The position numbers were made by a program, and so were the translations under genes. Shown in pieces: positions 20,101-25,838 of a DNA stretch of 64,000 bases. The stretch is from Nocardia neocaledoniensis. GTDB lineage: Bacteria > Actinomycetota > Actinomycetes > Mycobacteriales > Mycobacteriaceae. The stretch's first letter is position 1. Each line of letters opens with the position of its first letter. The notes under the pieces are model-generated. The model did not search any database. It was not told the origin of the DNA and was given only the letters and a program-made list of their open reading frames with translations. The stretch covers positions 62,001-126,000 of the forward strand of contig NZ_QGTL01000003.1 of the NCBI RefSeq assembly GCF_003182135.1. The letters run 5' to 3'.

Positions 20101-22084
20101 CGAGCAGCGAGGCGTCGAAACTCGGGTTGAGACAGTGCAGTACGCGCGAATTCTCGTCCGCGCCATAGGCATCGCGGACCGCTGCCGCCAGCGCGGCGAT
20201 TCCCCCGTGGGTCACCACGACACCCTTGGGCGTACCCGTTGACCCGGAGGTGAATACGATGTAGGCGGGGTTGTCGGTCATCGGCCGAGGGAGCGCGCCG
20301 TCAGCAGTTCCTTCGGCTTCGACATCGGTTTCTTGCAGCACAATCCAATTCACCGATCGAGGCAGCTCCTCGACGCGGTCGGCGGTCGTAAGGCCCAGCT
20401 GTGCATGACATTCCGCAGCCATGGTCGCGAGCCGCTCGGTAGGATTCGCCACCCCCACCGGCACATACGCCGCGCCCGAACGGGCGACGCCCCAGAACGC
20501 CACCACCGATTCCATCGACCGCGGCAACGCCACGAGGACAGGAGTCTCGGGGCCCGCGCCCGCAGCGACGAGCCGGTGCGCCAACCGCCCCGAAACCTGC
20601 TCCAGTGCACCGTAGCTGAGCGTTCGGTCGCCGAAGACGACGGCCGTCGCGGTGGGACCGGCGGCCCGCAGACCGTCGTCGAGCACCTCCGCGAGCAGGC
20701 GCGGTGAGGGTGCGGGCGCGCCGGACAGCCCGGCGCGCAACGGCCGCTCGTCCGGGAGGAAGTACTCGAGCGAACGGACCGGTGTCGCCGGGTCCGCGTC
20801 GATCATCGCCTCGAACAGCGTCAGGAACCGCCGGTGGTGCCGCGACAGCGTCGCGGAGTCGTAGAGGTCCGGGTTGGCGGTGAAGTCCACGTGGATCGGG
20901 CTGCTCGCGCCGTGCTGATAGAAGTTGACGAACAGGTCCTCGATCGGGCCCGAGGACAGCACGTGCAGGCTGGTCCGCACATCGGTGAAGTCGACCTCGG
21001 TCGGGAACAGCATGATGTTGACCACCGGCCCGACGAAACCGCGACCGGCCTCGCCCTGCCGGATCTCCTCGTGCCGGAACTGCTGATGCCGCAGCGCCCC
21101 GGAGACCTCCACCCGGATCGCGTCGACCAGCTCGGCGACGGTGCTGTCCCCCGCGACCCGCACCCGCAGCGGCACCACATTGGCCAGCATGCCGCCCGAG
21201 CGGCGCAGCGTCGCGGTGGTGCGGCCGGACACGGGCAGGCTCAGCACGACGTCCTCGGTGCCGGTCGCCCGCGCGTAGTACACGGCCAGCGCGGCCATCG
21301 CCAGGCCCGGCGTGCCGACGCCGAAACGGGCCGCCGCCGCGTCCAGGCGTTCCTCCGTCGCGGTGGGCAGCTCCGCGCGGCACTGGCGGCCGAGCGCGTG
21401 CGCGGGCGCCGCGGCGTCGACGAGGCTGCACCGCGACGGCATGTCGGCGGCCCGCCGCGCCCAGTACTCGGCGTCGGCGGCGAAGCGCGTGCTCGCGCGG
21501 TAGCGCAGGTCCGCCTCGTGCACGGTGCGCAGGCTCGCGGCCCGGCCGGGCGGCGGTTCCCGCCCGGCGAGCGCGGCGTTGTAGAGCTCGGCGACGCGAT
21601 ACAGCGCTGTCGCCGAGGCGAAGCCGTCGACCACGATGTGGTGGGCGCGTGAGTACCAGAGCACGCGGTCGGGGGCGATCCGGATCAGGGCCGTGAGCAC
21701 CAGCCGGTCGCCGAGCAGGTCGATCGGCGCCGCGATGTCGGCGCGCATCCACCGCAGCGCCTCGGCCTCGGGATCGGCGGCGCCGGAGCAGTCCAGGTGC
21801 GACATGGTCAGCTCGACGCGCCGGTCGACCACCTGACGCGGCCCGTCGGGCGTGTCCACCAGGCGCAGCAGACCGGACTCGAACTCGCGGCTCACCTGCT
21901 GCGACACCGCGACCAGCAGGTCGAGATCGAGCGGGCCGCGCATGTCGATGTACTGCGCCTCGTAGAGCGGCACCGTGGGATCGAGCTGCTGGGCGTACCA
22001 CATGCCCAGCTGGGCGGGCGAGAGCGGAAACTCCTCGACCGCTGCCGAATCGCTGGTCGGCGCGGTGGACAGTTCGCGGGTCAT
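8195..22084 (-). CDS. Four-module nonribosomal peptide synthetase, C-A-T-E / C-A-T / C-A-T / C-T-TE
   Basis: 4629 residues. Module 1: C1 16-445 (HHIVVDG 148-154), A1 460-1000 (K988), T1 (Ser1041), E 1090-1600 (HHLAVDAVSW 1284-1293). Module 2: C2 1626-2060 (HHLVLDG 1757), A2 2068-2598 (K2585), T2 (Ser2637). Module 3: C3 2695-3135 (HHISADG 2823), A3 3150-3700 (K3689), T3 (Ser3742). Module 4: C4 3797-4240 (HHIASDG 3926), T4 (Ser4297), TE 4345-4629 (GYSAGG, Ser4429; Asp4456; His4605 or 4607). Only ~20 residues separate C4 from T4, so module 4 has no A domain. C1 has no upstream module and resembles EntF-type initiating C domains, suggesting an N-acylated product; C2 follows an E domain and should take a D-residue. 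Pocket codes read by hand: DALCSGSVAK, DALVVGSVAK, DALAIGDIWK; none gives a safe substrate. Low-complexity insertions lie inside A1, E, A2, A3 and TE. All active-site residues are intact. ATG start with GGGGAG site; 4-base ATGA overlap with the upstream gene. Confidence 0.95.
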   Translation of the reverse strand: MTRELSTAPTSDSAAVEEFPLSPAQLGMWYAQQLDPTVPLYEAQYIDMRGPLDLDLLVAVSQQVSREFESGLLRLVDTPDGPRQVVDRRVELTMSHLDCSGAADPEAEALRWMRADIAAPIDLLGDRLVLTALIRIAPDRVLWYSRAHHIVVDGFASATALYRVAELYNAALAGREPPPGRAASLRTVHEADLRYRASTRFAADAEYWARRAADMPSRCSLVDAAAPAHALGRQCRAELPTATEERLDAAAARFGVGTPGLAMAALAVYYARATGTEDVVLSLPVSGRTTATLRRSGGMLANVVPLRVRVAGDSTVAELVDAIRVEVSGALRHQQFRHEEIRQGEAGRGFVGPVVNIMLFPTEVDFTDVRTSLHVLSSGPIEDLFVNFYQHGASSPIHVDFTANPDLYDSATLSRHHRRFLTLFEAMIDADPATPVRSLEYFLPDERPLRAGLSGAPAPSPRLLAEVLDDGLRAAGPTATAVVFGDRTLSYGALEQVSGRLAHRLVAAGAGPETPVLVALPRSMESVVAFWGVARSGAAYVPVGVANPTERLATMAAECHAQLGLTTADRVEELPRSVNWIVLQETDVEAEGTADGALPRPMTDNPAYIVFTSGSTGTPKGVVVTHGGIAALAAAVRDAYGADENSRVLHCLNPSFDASLLELLVAFTAGATLVIADPDAVAGAGLAAVIRDSEITHLCSTPAVLTTLPPGALDGVRAVSTGGEACPPEVVARFGPGRALVNSYGPSETTVAATFTPPLRADRHAGLGSPIPGVTLHVLDRHLRPVPAETPGELYIAGPGLARGYASRPGATAQRMIPNPFGAPGERMYRTGDLVRWHAAETAGHASPDRNGADPHSNDEAMASSAPGADRTVSGEVLHVDGARSTGFVLEYLGRSDFQVKLRGMRVEPGEVDAVLAGCPGVEFAVTVVRSGASGRDMLASYVVPVHDEPMSLDGAMLREYCLERLPAHLVPATVTVLDALPLTGNGKVDRRALPEPVAAPAAQRAGATAVEQALCALFAQVLGVPEVSAEASFFALGGDSILSIQLVSMGRAADLIFSARDVFEHPTPAGLAAVVAEPGERQVLRELPGGGVGYVPPTPIVKWLLARPGWRHFAQTMVLALPAGVDRRTLARTLQAVLDRHDMLRLRVIDGDRLEVAAPATIDAATVLDHRSCARLDTPTIDAAITAAVDRLDPASGVALAATWLDLDETDHSAPAHRPGDSRYDTLPVNGDGGRHDTLPGARSEGGPGGHELRGMGRGEPSGDAMRGADQGASRGRLVVAAHHLAVDAVSWRILVADLMTAWSAVAVGNSPQLPPVGTSVRTWAHALAAAAEQPQWRDELDYWCGVLDAPQPRWGRRDLDPARDVGTGLDRWELTLSTETSAQLVRHLPTCLRCGVEEALLAALAAAVSDHHGTSGPALLMLERHGRDETVVPGADLSRTVGWFTSQFPIALDLGDDPYPVAMVAAVKEQLRAIPHGGFGFGLLRYLRSDTAERLAALGEPAVGFNYLGQLANTDPGLPWLPVDVADRLGAAGDAELPANAVLAVDAVTIEDADGPRVHAVCRFPSDVLARDEVTRIARRWADGLTAIARAIAEPGAARLTPSDIALVPVTGAQLVDWQCRYPRLEDVWPLSPLQQGLLFHTRLTAGHPDRYAVQAVFALDGDVDPARLESATAALVRRHPALRTAFVTTADAAVQLVVDEVTVPWRVLDASPDDCSRLAAEELARPFDPERPPLLRFLCVRCGPGDTRLIVTNHHLVLDGWSMPLLFGELLALYDTPSAALPEPVSYERYLSWLHRQDAAAAEAAWSDALTGLAGPTLVTAVRPPRTHDGEPDELRREVPLAPGTAAALDRHRAERGVTLNTVVQTAWALLLAELTGHTDLVFGTTVSGRPPDLPGAERIVGMLVNTVPVRIGLTPDEPVGDLLTRVQREQGALVDRNILGLNEIQAIAGLGPLFDTSMVFESYPMDVEALRAASAQAQLRVRDFHGRDGTHYPLCLAAFAHDGLRLELTCSDRFFDEAEATALARRLARILDQLADPAQPTVAVRGVPGGEVVRVRPRPLRLLPDLIADGLADGRIAVVDNDTTLSYADLDSRSNQLARAIIAAGAGPEDTVLIALPRSADWLLAAWAIAKSGAAFVPVDLDHPADRIATIARGCGARLGITGDDYRNMLSDSVHWLRVDGRAAAADPRTDAASVPTTHTSPVDTATGDRTRTEEASTRVGRRASSADCSTRPVTDADRVRPLHAGHPAYLIHTSGSTGIPKGVMVSHAGLSGLVAGVAERLRTGPGDRLLLCMNPAFDAAILVWLTGCHTGATLVIAAPSATAGDALADTITGTGVTHLVAPPAVLTTLPTAAVAGVRTIVTGGESCPPELVARLGHGRTMLSSYGPAEATVAVTLSAPLSRDDAGDLGVPLPGCGLAVLDRWLRPVPPGAVGELYLMGPGLARGYVGAPARTAERFVADPFGAPGERMYRTGDLVRRTTANRLNYLGRNDSQVKLHGIRVEPGEVDAALLGAPGVALSVTVPRQGPDGKQTLASYVAPVAGAEPSPTALREFLVRRLPRHLVPATVTVLDALPVTGNGKVDVRALPEPRLTAAPYVAPVGAECLVAQAYGAVLGRSEVGADDDFFALGGDSLSATRVAARLGAELGVEVPLRLLFEAPTVHGLAARLGGETALPANALGGPSAGPRPDRIPLAPAQRRMWFVNQYDPDSGAYNIPVVLRLTGRLEVAALRAALTDVVGRHEALRTMYPDHDGVGYQVVVAPEELADHVEPIDVAESELSDAVFDCVSAGFDVASAVPLRVRLFRLAADRHVLAVVVHHISADGYSMGLLARDVMTAYTARVAEDTPQWPSAPVQFADYTLWQRDRLGDPDDPDSLAARQLAYWTETLAGLPDRLELPADRPRPPVASLRAGTVHRVVDARTRAALEQLAATNRCSLFMVLHSALAVLFARLGGTDDVAVGTPVAGRGIAELDEVVGMFVNTVVLRTQVGAAMPFTDLLAHVRRTDLDAFAHTEVPFEQLVDLLDPARSAARHPLVQVMLVFQNLGHTEFTLPDLRVEPVELEQRSLRFDLSVTVGDDGAGGLSARFGYATDLFDASTAARIADRWLRVLRAVVTNPAVPVGDIDLLDGRERTILPGAPLPAVAPPALLPDLLRAAATRNPDGIAIVDGTTELTYRELDRHSNRLARILIRAGAGPERPVVVALTRSAGSVLAVWAVAKTGAPFVPVDPAYPTDRITQILIDSGATLGITSDRPGSGGEAVRWLMLDDPACDGEPAGTSDAPIDPTELRGPTRLANPAYVIFTSGSTGRPKGVVVTHAGLANLVAAQRERLGLNAESRVLHVASPSFDAAVLELLLAVGAAATLVIAGPTAFGGAELGELLARERVTHIALTPSALGSVDTVHHEHLRAIITGGEPCPPELVQRWAAPERLHFNDYGPTEATIWATGTGSLRPGCEITIGTAVPGLVAMVLDERLHPVPDGVVGELYLAGPALARGYHNRPDLTAARFVANPYAAGRPATRRTATRRVSSAVSETSAPAGASASAADPAASAAGPAAHQSAGQPVRSDACGERMYRTGDLVRRRNHVLEYLGRSDLQVKLRGLRIEPGEIEAALTADPAVHQAVVTVHADEALGELLVAYLVPERDAAFTVDTVKEALAQRLPSYMVPTAFVVLDALPRTGNGKLDRRALPAPDLRSGRFRAPVTPTERTVADTFAELLGVARVGLDDNFFALGGNSLIATRIAARLGAALDARVPVRMVFDAPTVAELASAVRTATAPPGPRPGPRHRPDRLPLSAAQRRMWFLNRYDPTSAAHNVPIALELDGELDPEVLRAALMDVVARHESLRTVYPVDADGEPYQEIRPVAAARIPVRVADCAPERINERVAEEIGRGFDLTTELPLRVTLLRVDERRSVIAVAMHHIASDGWSLAPLTRDMLLAYAARLACTPPTWTPLPLQYADYALWQHELLGAEDDPDSVAYRQLDYWRTTLDGLPEVSALPTDRPRPAVLTHRAGLVEFDIDAAVQRRVGELARWHGVSVFMVAHAALAVLLARLSDTTDVSIGSVIAGRGDGELDDLVGMFVNTLVLRSHVHPEATFDSLLAATKDGDLDAFGNADVPFERLVEVMAPARSTAHHPLFQVLLVFQNFDREPLELPGLRVEPLEMPPVGAKFDLEWMLAENVDRDGAPAGISGTLTFARDLFEESTARVLGERFVDVLDALTANPKLALGDLDVTAPPGTVVHPVVPVHRVDLPYRPAVTPTEHAVVAAFETVLDVERVGLDDNFFELGGTSMVAIRLVAELRERLGVAMPVQWMFGDPTPAALAQRLADADDTAVDPALRTVLPLRAEGAGPALFCVHPAIGVAWCYSGLPGHLDPGFPVYGLQSPGIAAQQPDRPLRDRVHRYADEIQAIQPAGPYRLLGYSAGGPIAHAVAVELQHRGAAVDLLAILDGRADVDPASATELPPPETLLAEFGGLDPAAARDAAHLVRADAASDRIEPPASPADSAADHAPAAPLSGADNEVGAGNEGLLGGITPATLRRLYTDYQQVIRESAAYRPELYDGDLLFFSSTSARPGYEPNAATWRPYVTGTIIDNQTGHEHNRLTSPAALSVIGPILARHLRS

Positions 22085-22800
22085 CGGTGTCTTCTCCCCG
22101 CACCGACGGGCTCCGGCGGTCGCACGTCCAGGTGGTACTCCGGCACCTCCCCGTTCGTGCTCGCCATGAGCCTGCCCACCACGACCTCACGCACGTGGGC
22201 GGGCAGGCCGGGCGCGAACTTCTTGACGTAGGCCGACATCCACTCCGGGCGCGAGAGCAGGAACGGGAAGTCCGTCGCCATCATCGTGCGCACCACCAGC
22301 ATCGGGATCGGCGCGTCGAGCGGGTGGTAGTCCTTGTTCCACAGGCCGGGTTCCTTGCAGCCGGGATAGAACTGGCCCAGCATCAGACCGCGTTCGACGA
22401 ACCGGGTCTTGAGCTCGGCGTGCAGCTCGTCGATCAGCGCGTAGTCGCGCAGTTGGGGAACGGCCGTCACCAGGCAGCGCAGCACCGCGGAGCCGCCCGA
22501 TTCCGGGTCGAGCCGCGGGAACAGCTCGAGCGCGTCCTCGATCACCAGCCGCACGTACGGCGGCCACGGACGCGCCCCCGCGACCCGGCCGACCCAGATG
22601 AGATCGCGGCGCATCGCCGGGCCGACATACGGGCACACCGGGCCCTCGCGGCCGATCTCGTCCAGCGGCTGGGTCAAATGGTCAAGCGCCCATTCACGGA
22701 GACCGTCGAGCGTGGCCTGCGTGAAACGCTCCACTTCGCCGGAAGTCGACAGCGGATACCAACTCATACCAGAACGGGTTCCAGAAATAACGTCGGTCAT
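22081..22800 (-). CDS. Unknown 239-residue protein translationally coupled to the NRPS
   Basis: Soluble protein with no membrane segment. Visible landmarks are GPVCPYV (Cys56), QFYPGC (143-148, Cys148), PGLWNKDYHPL (151-161) and ATDFPF (175-180). It recalls the uncharacterised DUF6875-type family, but that is from memory and unverified; I assign no function. The start at 22800 has a GCGAGGTG ribosome site 6 bases upstream. Its stop overlaps the NRPS start by ATGA, so the two are probably made together. A role in tailoring, substrate supply or loading of the A-less module is possible but is inference only. Confidence 0.8.
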   Translation of the reverse strand: MTDVISGTRSGMSWYPLSTSGEVERFTQATLDGLREWALDHLTQPLDEIGREGPVCPYVGPAMRRDLIWVGRVAGARPWPPYVRLVIEDALELFPRLDPESGGSAVLRCLVTAVPQLRDYALIDELHAELKTRFVERGLMLGQFYPGCKEPGLWNKDYHPLDAPIPMLVVRTMMATDFPFLLSRPEWMSAYVKKFAPGLPAHVREVVVGRLMASTNGEVPEYHLDVRPPEPVGAGRRHR

Positions 22801-23231
22801 GATTCACCTCGCCACACACGAGGTCGGGAATTCACCGACGACAACATCGGGCACGCGCGCAGGGGGCCGCTCGAATATCCGGGAAGGCCTCGCTCGCACA
22901 AGGTTTCAACGCTATGCACCATGTTGTCGACTCCTGCTATAGACGGCCGAAAGGGCCAGCTCACAGACCCTTATCTACTTCAGGAGGATTCGACATCGGC
23001 CACTTACCTCAGCCCCGACGGCTCAGTTGGATCCCACCTGTCCTGGTATATGGCACGCACAGCGCGAATCGATTCGCTCCAGCGACACGAATGAATAACC
23101 CTCCGATAGCGGACAAATTTCCCGGTACGATTTCCGCTTTATCAACGGCCACATTTCGATCATCAAACGCCCGCCGAGCAGGGGAAATTCAGATAACACC
23201 GCGCAACCCGGCCGGCGGCCCCGGAAAACAG
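22801..23231. promoter_or_regulatory. Long AT-richer leader region upstream of the NRPS operon
   Basis: About 430 bases with no convincing gene; one 60-base line (23101-23160) is about 48% GC, against roughly 70% around it. It must hold the promoter of the 22800-to-8195 operon. A 9-bp inverted repeat, CGACAACAT (22839-22847) and ATGTTGTCG (22921-22929), could pair over 73 bases in the leader RNA. I cannot fix a promoter with confidence. Confidence 0.5.
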
Positions 23232-23265
23232 CGGCGGCCCCCGACGCGAACGTCGGGGGCCGCCG
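23232..23265 (-). terminator. Strong rho-independent terminator after fadE25
   Basis: Perfect 15-bp stem (23232-23246 with 23251-23265) and a CGAA loop, followed on the minus strand by CTGTTTTCC. It lies 22 bases past the fadE25 stop and separates that operon from the NRPS operon on the same strand. Confidence 0.9.
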
Positions 23266-23287
23266 AGGTGCCGGCGCGAGGAGGCGA

Positions 23288-24445
23288 TCAGCGCAGGATC
23301 TGGCGCGACATCACCAGGCGCTGGATCTGGTTGGTGCCCTCGTAGATCTGGGTGATCTTGGCATCGCGCATCATCCGCTCGACCGGGAAGTCGGTGGTGT
23401 AGCCGGCGCCGCCGAAGAGCTGGACGGCGTTGGTGGTGACCTCCATGGCCACATCGGAGGCGAAGCACTTGGCGGCGGCGGAGATGAAGCCGAGGTTCTT
23501 CTCGCCGCGCTCGGCGCGGGCCGCGGAGGTGTAGACCATGAGGCGGGCGGCCTCGACCTTCATCGCCATGTCGGCGAGCATGAACTGGGTGTTCTGGAAG
23601 TCGGCGATGGCCTTGCCGAACTGCTTGCGGTCCTTGGTGTAGGCGATCGCGGCGTCCAGGGCGCCCTGGGCCAGGCCGACGGCCTGCGCGCCGATGGTCG
23701 GGCGGGTGTGGTCCAGGGTCTGCAGCGCGGTCTTGAAGCCGGTGCCGGGCTCGCCGATGATGCGGTCACCCGGGATGCGGCAGTTCTCGAAGTACAGCTC
23801 GGCGGTGGGCGAACCCTTGATGCCCAGCTTGTGCTCGAGCGGGCCGACGACGAAGCCCTCGTCGTCCTTGTGCACCATGAACGCGGAGATGCCGTTGGCG
23901 CCCTTCTCGGCGTCGGTCACGGCCATCACGGTGTACCACTCGGACTTGCCGCCGTTGGTGATCCAGCACTTGGAGCCGTTGAGGACCCAGTCGTCGCCGT
24001 CGGCCTTGGCACGGGTGCGCATGGAGGCGGCGTCGGAGCCGGCCTCACGCTCGGACAGACAGTACGAGGCCATCTTGCCCTCGACCAGGTCGCCGAGGAC
24101 CTTCTGCTTCAGCTCCTCGGAGCCGTTGAGGATCAGGCCCATGGTGCCCAGCTTGTTCACGGCCGGGATCAGCGAGGACGAACCGCAGACGCGGGCGACT
24201 TCCTCGATCACGATGCAGGTGGCGACCGAGTCGGCGCCCTGGCCGCCGTAGGCCTCGGGCACGTGCACGGCGTTGAAACCGGCGGCGTTGAGGGCGGTCA
24301 GCGCCTCCTCGGGGAAGCGGGCGTTGCCGTCGACGTCCTTGGCGTAGGGCGCGATCTCCTTCTCGGCGAGGCCGCGGATGGCGCCGCGGAGCTCATCGTG
24401 GAAGTCCTCGAGCTGGAACAGGTTGAAATCCGGGTTTCCCGCCAT
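23288..24445 (-). CDS. fadE25: Acyl-CoA dehydrogenase FadE25
   Basis: 385 residues, a typical short/medium-chain-type acyl-CoA dehydrogenase catalysing FAD-dependent alpha,beta-dehydrogenation of acyl-CoA. FAD-binding segment YCLSEREAGSD (about 128-138) and WITNGG follow the helical N-domain; the catalytic base is Glu369 in QIYEGTNQIQR. Strong resemblance to M. tuberculosis FadE25 and the same position next to purE/purK. ATG at 24445. A perfect TATAAT (24526-24531, minus strand) flanked by two palindromes lies upstream, giving it its own regulated promoter even though it ends a purK-purE-tetR-fadE25 run. Confidence 0.95.
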   Translation of the reverse strand: MAGNPDFNLFQLEDFHDELRGAIRGLAEKEIAPYAKDVDGNARFPEEALTALNAAGFNAVHVPEAYGGQGADSVATCIVIEEVARVCGSSSLIPAVNKLGTMGLILNGSEELKQKVLGDLVEGKMASYCLSEREAGSDAASMRTRAKADGDDWVLNGSKCWITNGGKSEWYTVMAVTDAEKGANGISAFMVHKDDEGFVVGPLEHKLGIKGSPTAELYFENCRIPGDRIIGEPGTGFKTALQTLDHTRPTIGAQAVGLAQGALDAAIAYTKDRKQFGKAIADFQNTQFMLADMAMKVEAARLMVYTSAARAERGEKNLGFISAAAKCFASDVAMEVTTNAVQLFGGAGYTTDFPVERMMRDAKITQIYEGTNQIQRLVMSRQILR

Positions 24446-24500
24446 CGGGCACGCTCCTGGTCGTGGGTGGTGATCGCTGCGGTCGACAGCGTCGAACGGT

Positions 24501-24582
24501 CGGCACCGAGTGCCATTCCGCTCAGATTATACCCTCGGCGGTCGCGAGCGACATGGGCATATACCGATGGCACTCAGTGTCA
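24501..24582 (-). promoter_or_regulatory. fadE25 promoter with twin TetR-type operators
   Basis: Minus-strand TATAAT at 24526-24531. A palindrome at 24501-24515 (minus strand TGGCACTCGGTGCCG) lies just after the expected start point, and a second at 24568-24582 (TGGCACTCAGTGTCA) lies upstream; the two match at 12 of 15 positions. This is a typical repressor layout, and the obvious candidate repressor is the TetR gene ending at 24611. Confidence 0.75.
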
Positions 24583-24610
24583 GATCATGGCGCTGCGGTC
24601 CGGGCCGCGT

Positions 24611-25294
24611 TCACAGGTTATCGAGGCGAGCGGTGATCAGGTCCGCCACCTGGCGCGACGGCATGTCCCGTGGGAACACCGCGACGACCAGCTCCTCGCC
24701 CGCCGCCCGCTCCCGACGCCCGCGCGGGATCTGCGCCAGTTCGGTGCGCAGATCGGTGACCGCGGCCGCGGGCTCGCCGCGCACCATCCGGCGCAGCAGG
24801 TAGTTGTGCGTCGCGGTCACCGCCGCGGTGAACTGCACCCGCACCAGGTCGGGTACCTCGGGCAGCCGCTCGCGCAGGAAGTCGGTGAACAGCCGCTCGT
24901 ACCGGAACACGGTGACGATCTCGCGCTCCCGCAGCGCGGGCACCCGCCGCACCACCTGATACCGGCGCGCGGCGATGTCGCGCCACTGCGTGAACCGCTC
25001 GAAGACCCCGATCACGGCCTCGCACACCGCGTCCCACGGATCGCCCGTCGAGCGCTCCAACGACTCCGCGGCCAGCGCGAGCTGGAATTCGTGATCGGCG
25101 AAGATCACGTCCTCCTTGGACCGGAACTGCCGGAAGAAGGTCCGCCGGGAGATCCCGGCCGCCACCGCGATCTCGTCCACGGTCGTCGCCTCGTACCCCC
25201 GCTCGGCGAACAACCGCAACGCCTGATCCACCACCGTGAGCCGGAACTGCGCCGCATCGTCGTGAGCCACCCGCCCACCGTAGTCACCGCCCAC
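24611..25294 (-). CDS. TetR family transcriptional regulator
   Basis: 227 residues from GTG 25294, or 219 from GTG 25270; neither start has a clear ribosome site. The HTH occupies about residues 22-62 (TTVDEIAVAAGISRRTFFRQF, shown in part), followed by a helical ligand domain. It starts 12 bases after the purE stop and ends 165 bases before fadE25, a gap holding two matching palindromes. I infer that it represses fadE25 in response to an acyl-CoA-like ligand. It is extra relative to the M. tuberculosis purK-purE-fadE25 order. Confidence 0.9.
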   Translation of the reverse strand: MGGDYGGRVAHDDAAQFRLTVVDQALRLFAERGYEATTVDEIAVAAGISRRTFFRQFRSKEDVIFADHEFQLALAAESLERSTGDPWDAVCEAVIGVFERFTQWRDIAARRYQVVRRVPALREREIVTVFRYERLFTDFLRERLPEVPDLVRVQFTAAVTATHNYLLRRMVRGEPAAAVTDLRTELAQIPRGRRERAAGEELVVAVFPRDMPSRQVADLITARLDNL

Positions 25295-25306
25295 GACGGC
25301 GCCGTC

Positions 25307-25810
25307 CTAGCCCAGCAGCTTGGTGCGCAGGGCCTGGTCCTTGTCGAGGACCATCTTTTCCAGGCCTGCCTGGAACTGCTCCATGCGGGTGCGCAGGGAC
25401 GGGTCGGCGGCGGCGAGGATGCGCACCGCCAGCAGGCCCGCGTTGCGGGCGCCGCCGATGGAGACGGTCGCGACCGGGACGCCCGCGGGCATCTGCACGA
25501 TCGAGAGCAGTGAGTCCATGCCGTCGAGGTACTTCAGCGGGACCGGGACGCCGATGACCGGCAGCGGCGTGGCCGAGGCGACCATGCCGGGCAGGTGGGC
25601 GGCGCCGCCCGCGCCCGCGATGATCACCTGGATGCCGCGACCCGCCGCGTCACGGGCGTAGTCGAGCATGCGCTGCGGGGTGCGGTGCGCGGAGACCACG
25701 CCGACCTCGAAGCGCACACCGAACTCGGCCAGCGCCTCGGCGGCGGCCTCCATCGTCGGCCAATCGGAATCGCTGCCCATGATCAGACCGACCTGGGGAC
25801 CGTTGCTCAT
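25307..25810 (-). CDS. purE: N5-carboxyaminoimidazole ribonucleotide mutase (PurE)
   Basis: 167 residues. Converts N5-CAIR to CAIR in purine synthesis, using the product of PurK. Class I PurE motifs are present: GSDSDWPTM (12-20) and SAHRTPQRM (about 40-48), plus [11 protein letters not shown]. It lies 28 bases after purK on the same strand, as in M. tuberculosis. Confidence 0.96.
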   Translation of the reverse strand: MSNGPQVGLIMGSDSDWPTMEAAAEALAEFGVRFEVGVVSAHRTPQRMLDYARDAAGRGIQVIIAGAGGAAHLPGMVASATPLPVIGVPVPLKYLDGMDSLLSIVQMPAGVPVATVSIGGARNAGLLAVRILAAADPSLRTRMEQFQAGLEKMVLDKDQALRTKLLG

Positions 25811-25838
25811 CTCTGCATTCCTTCGTCGTGGTGGAGGG

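Noticed and set aside
8195..22084. NRPS as a mycobactin/nocobactin siderophore synthetase
   Set aside because: No salicylate or hydroxamate genes nearby, no Cy domain for oxazoline formation, and the domain order C-A-T-E/C-A-T/C-A-T/C-T-TE does not match.
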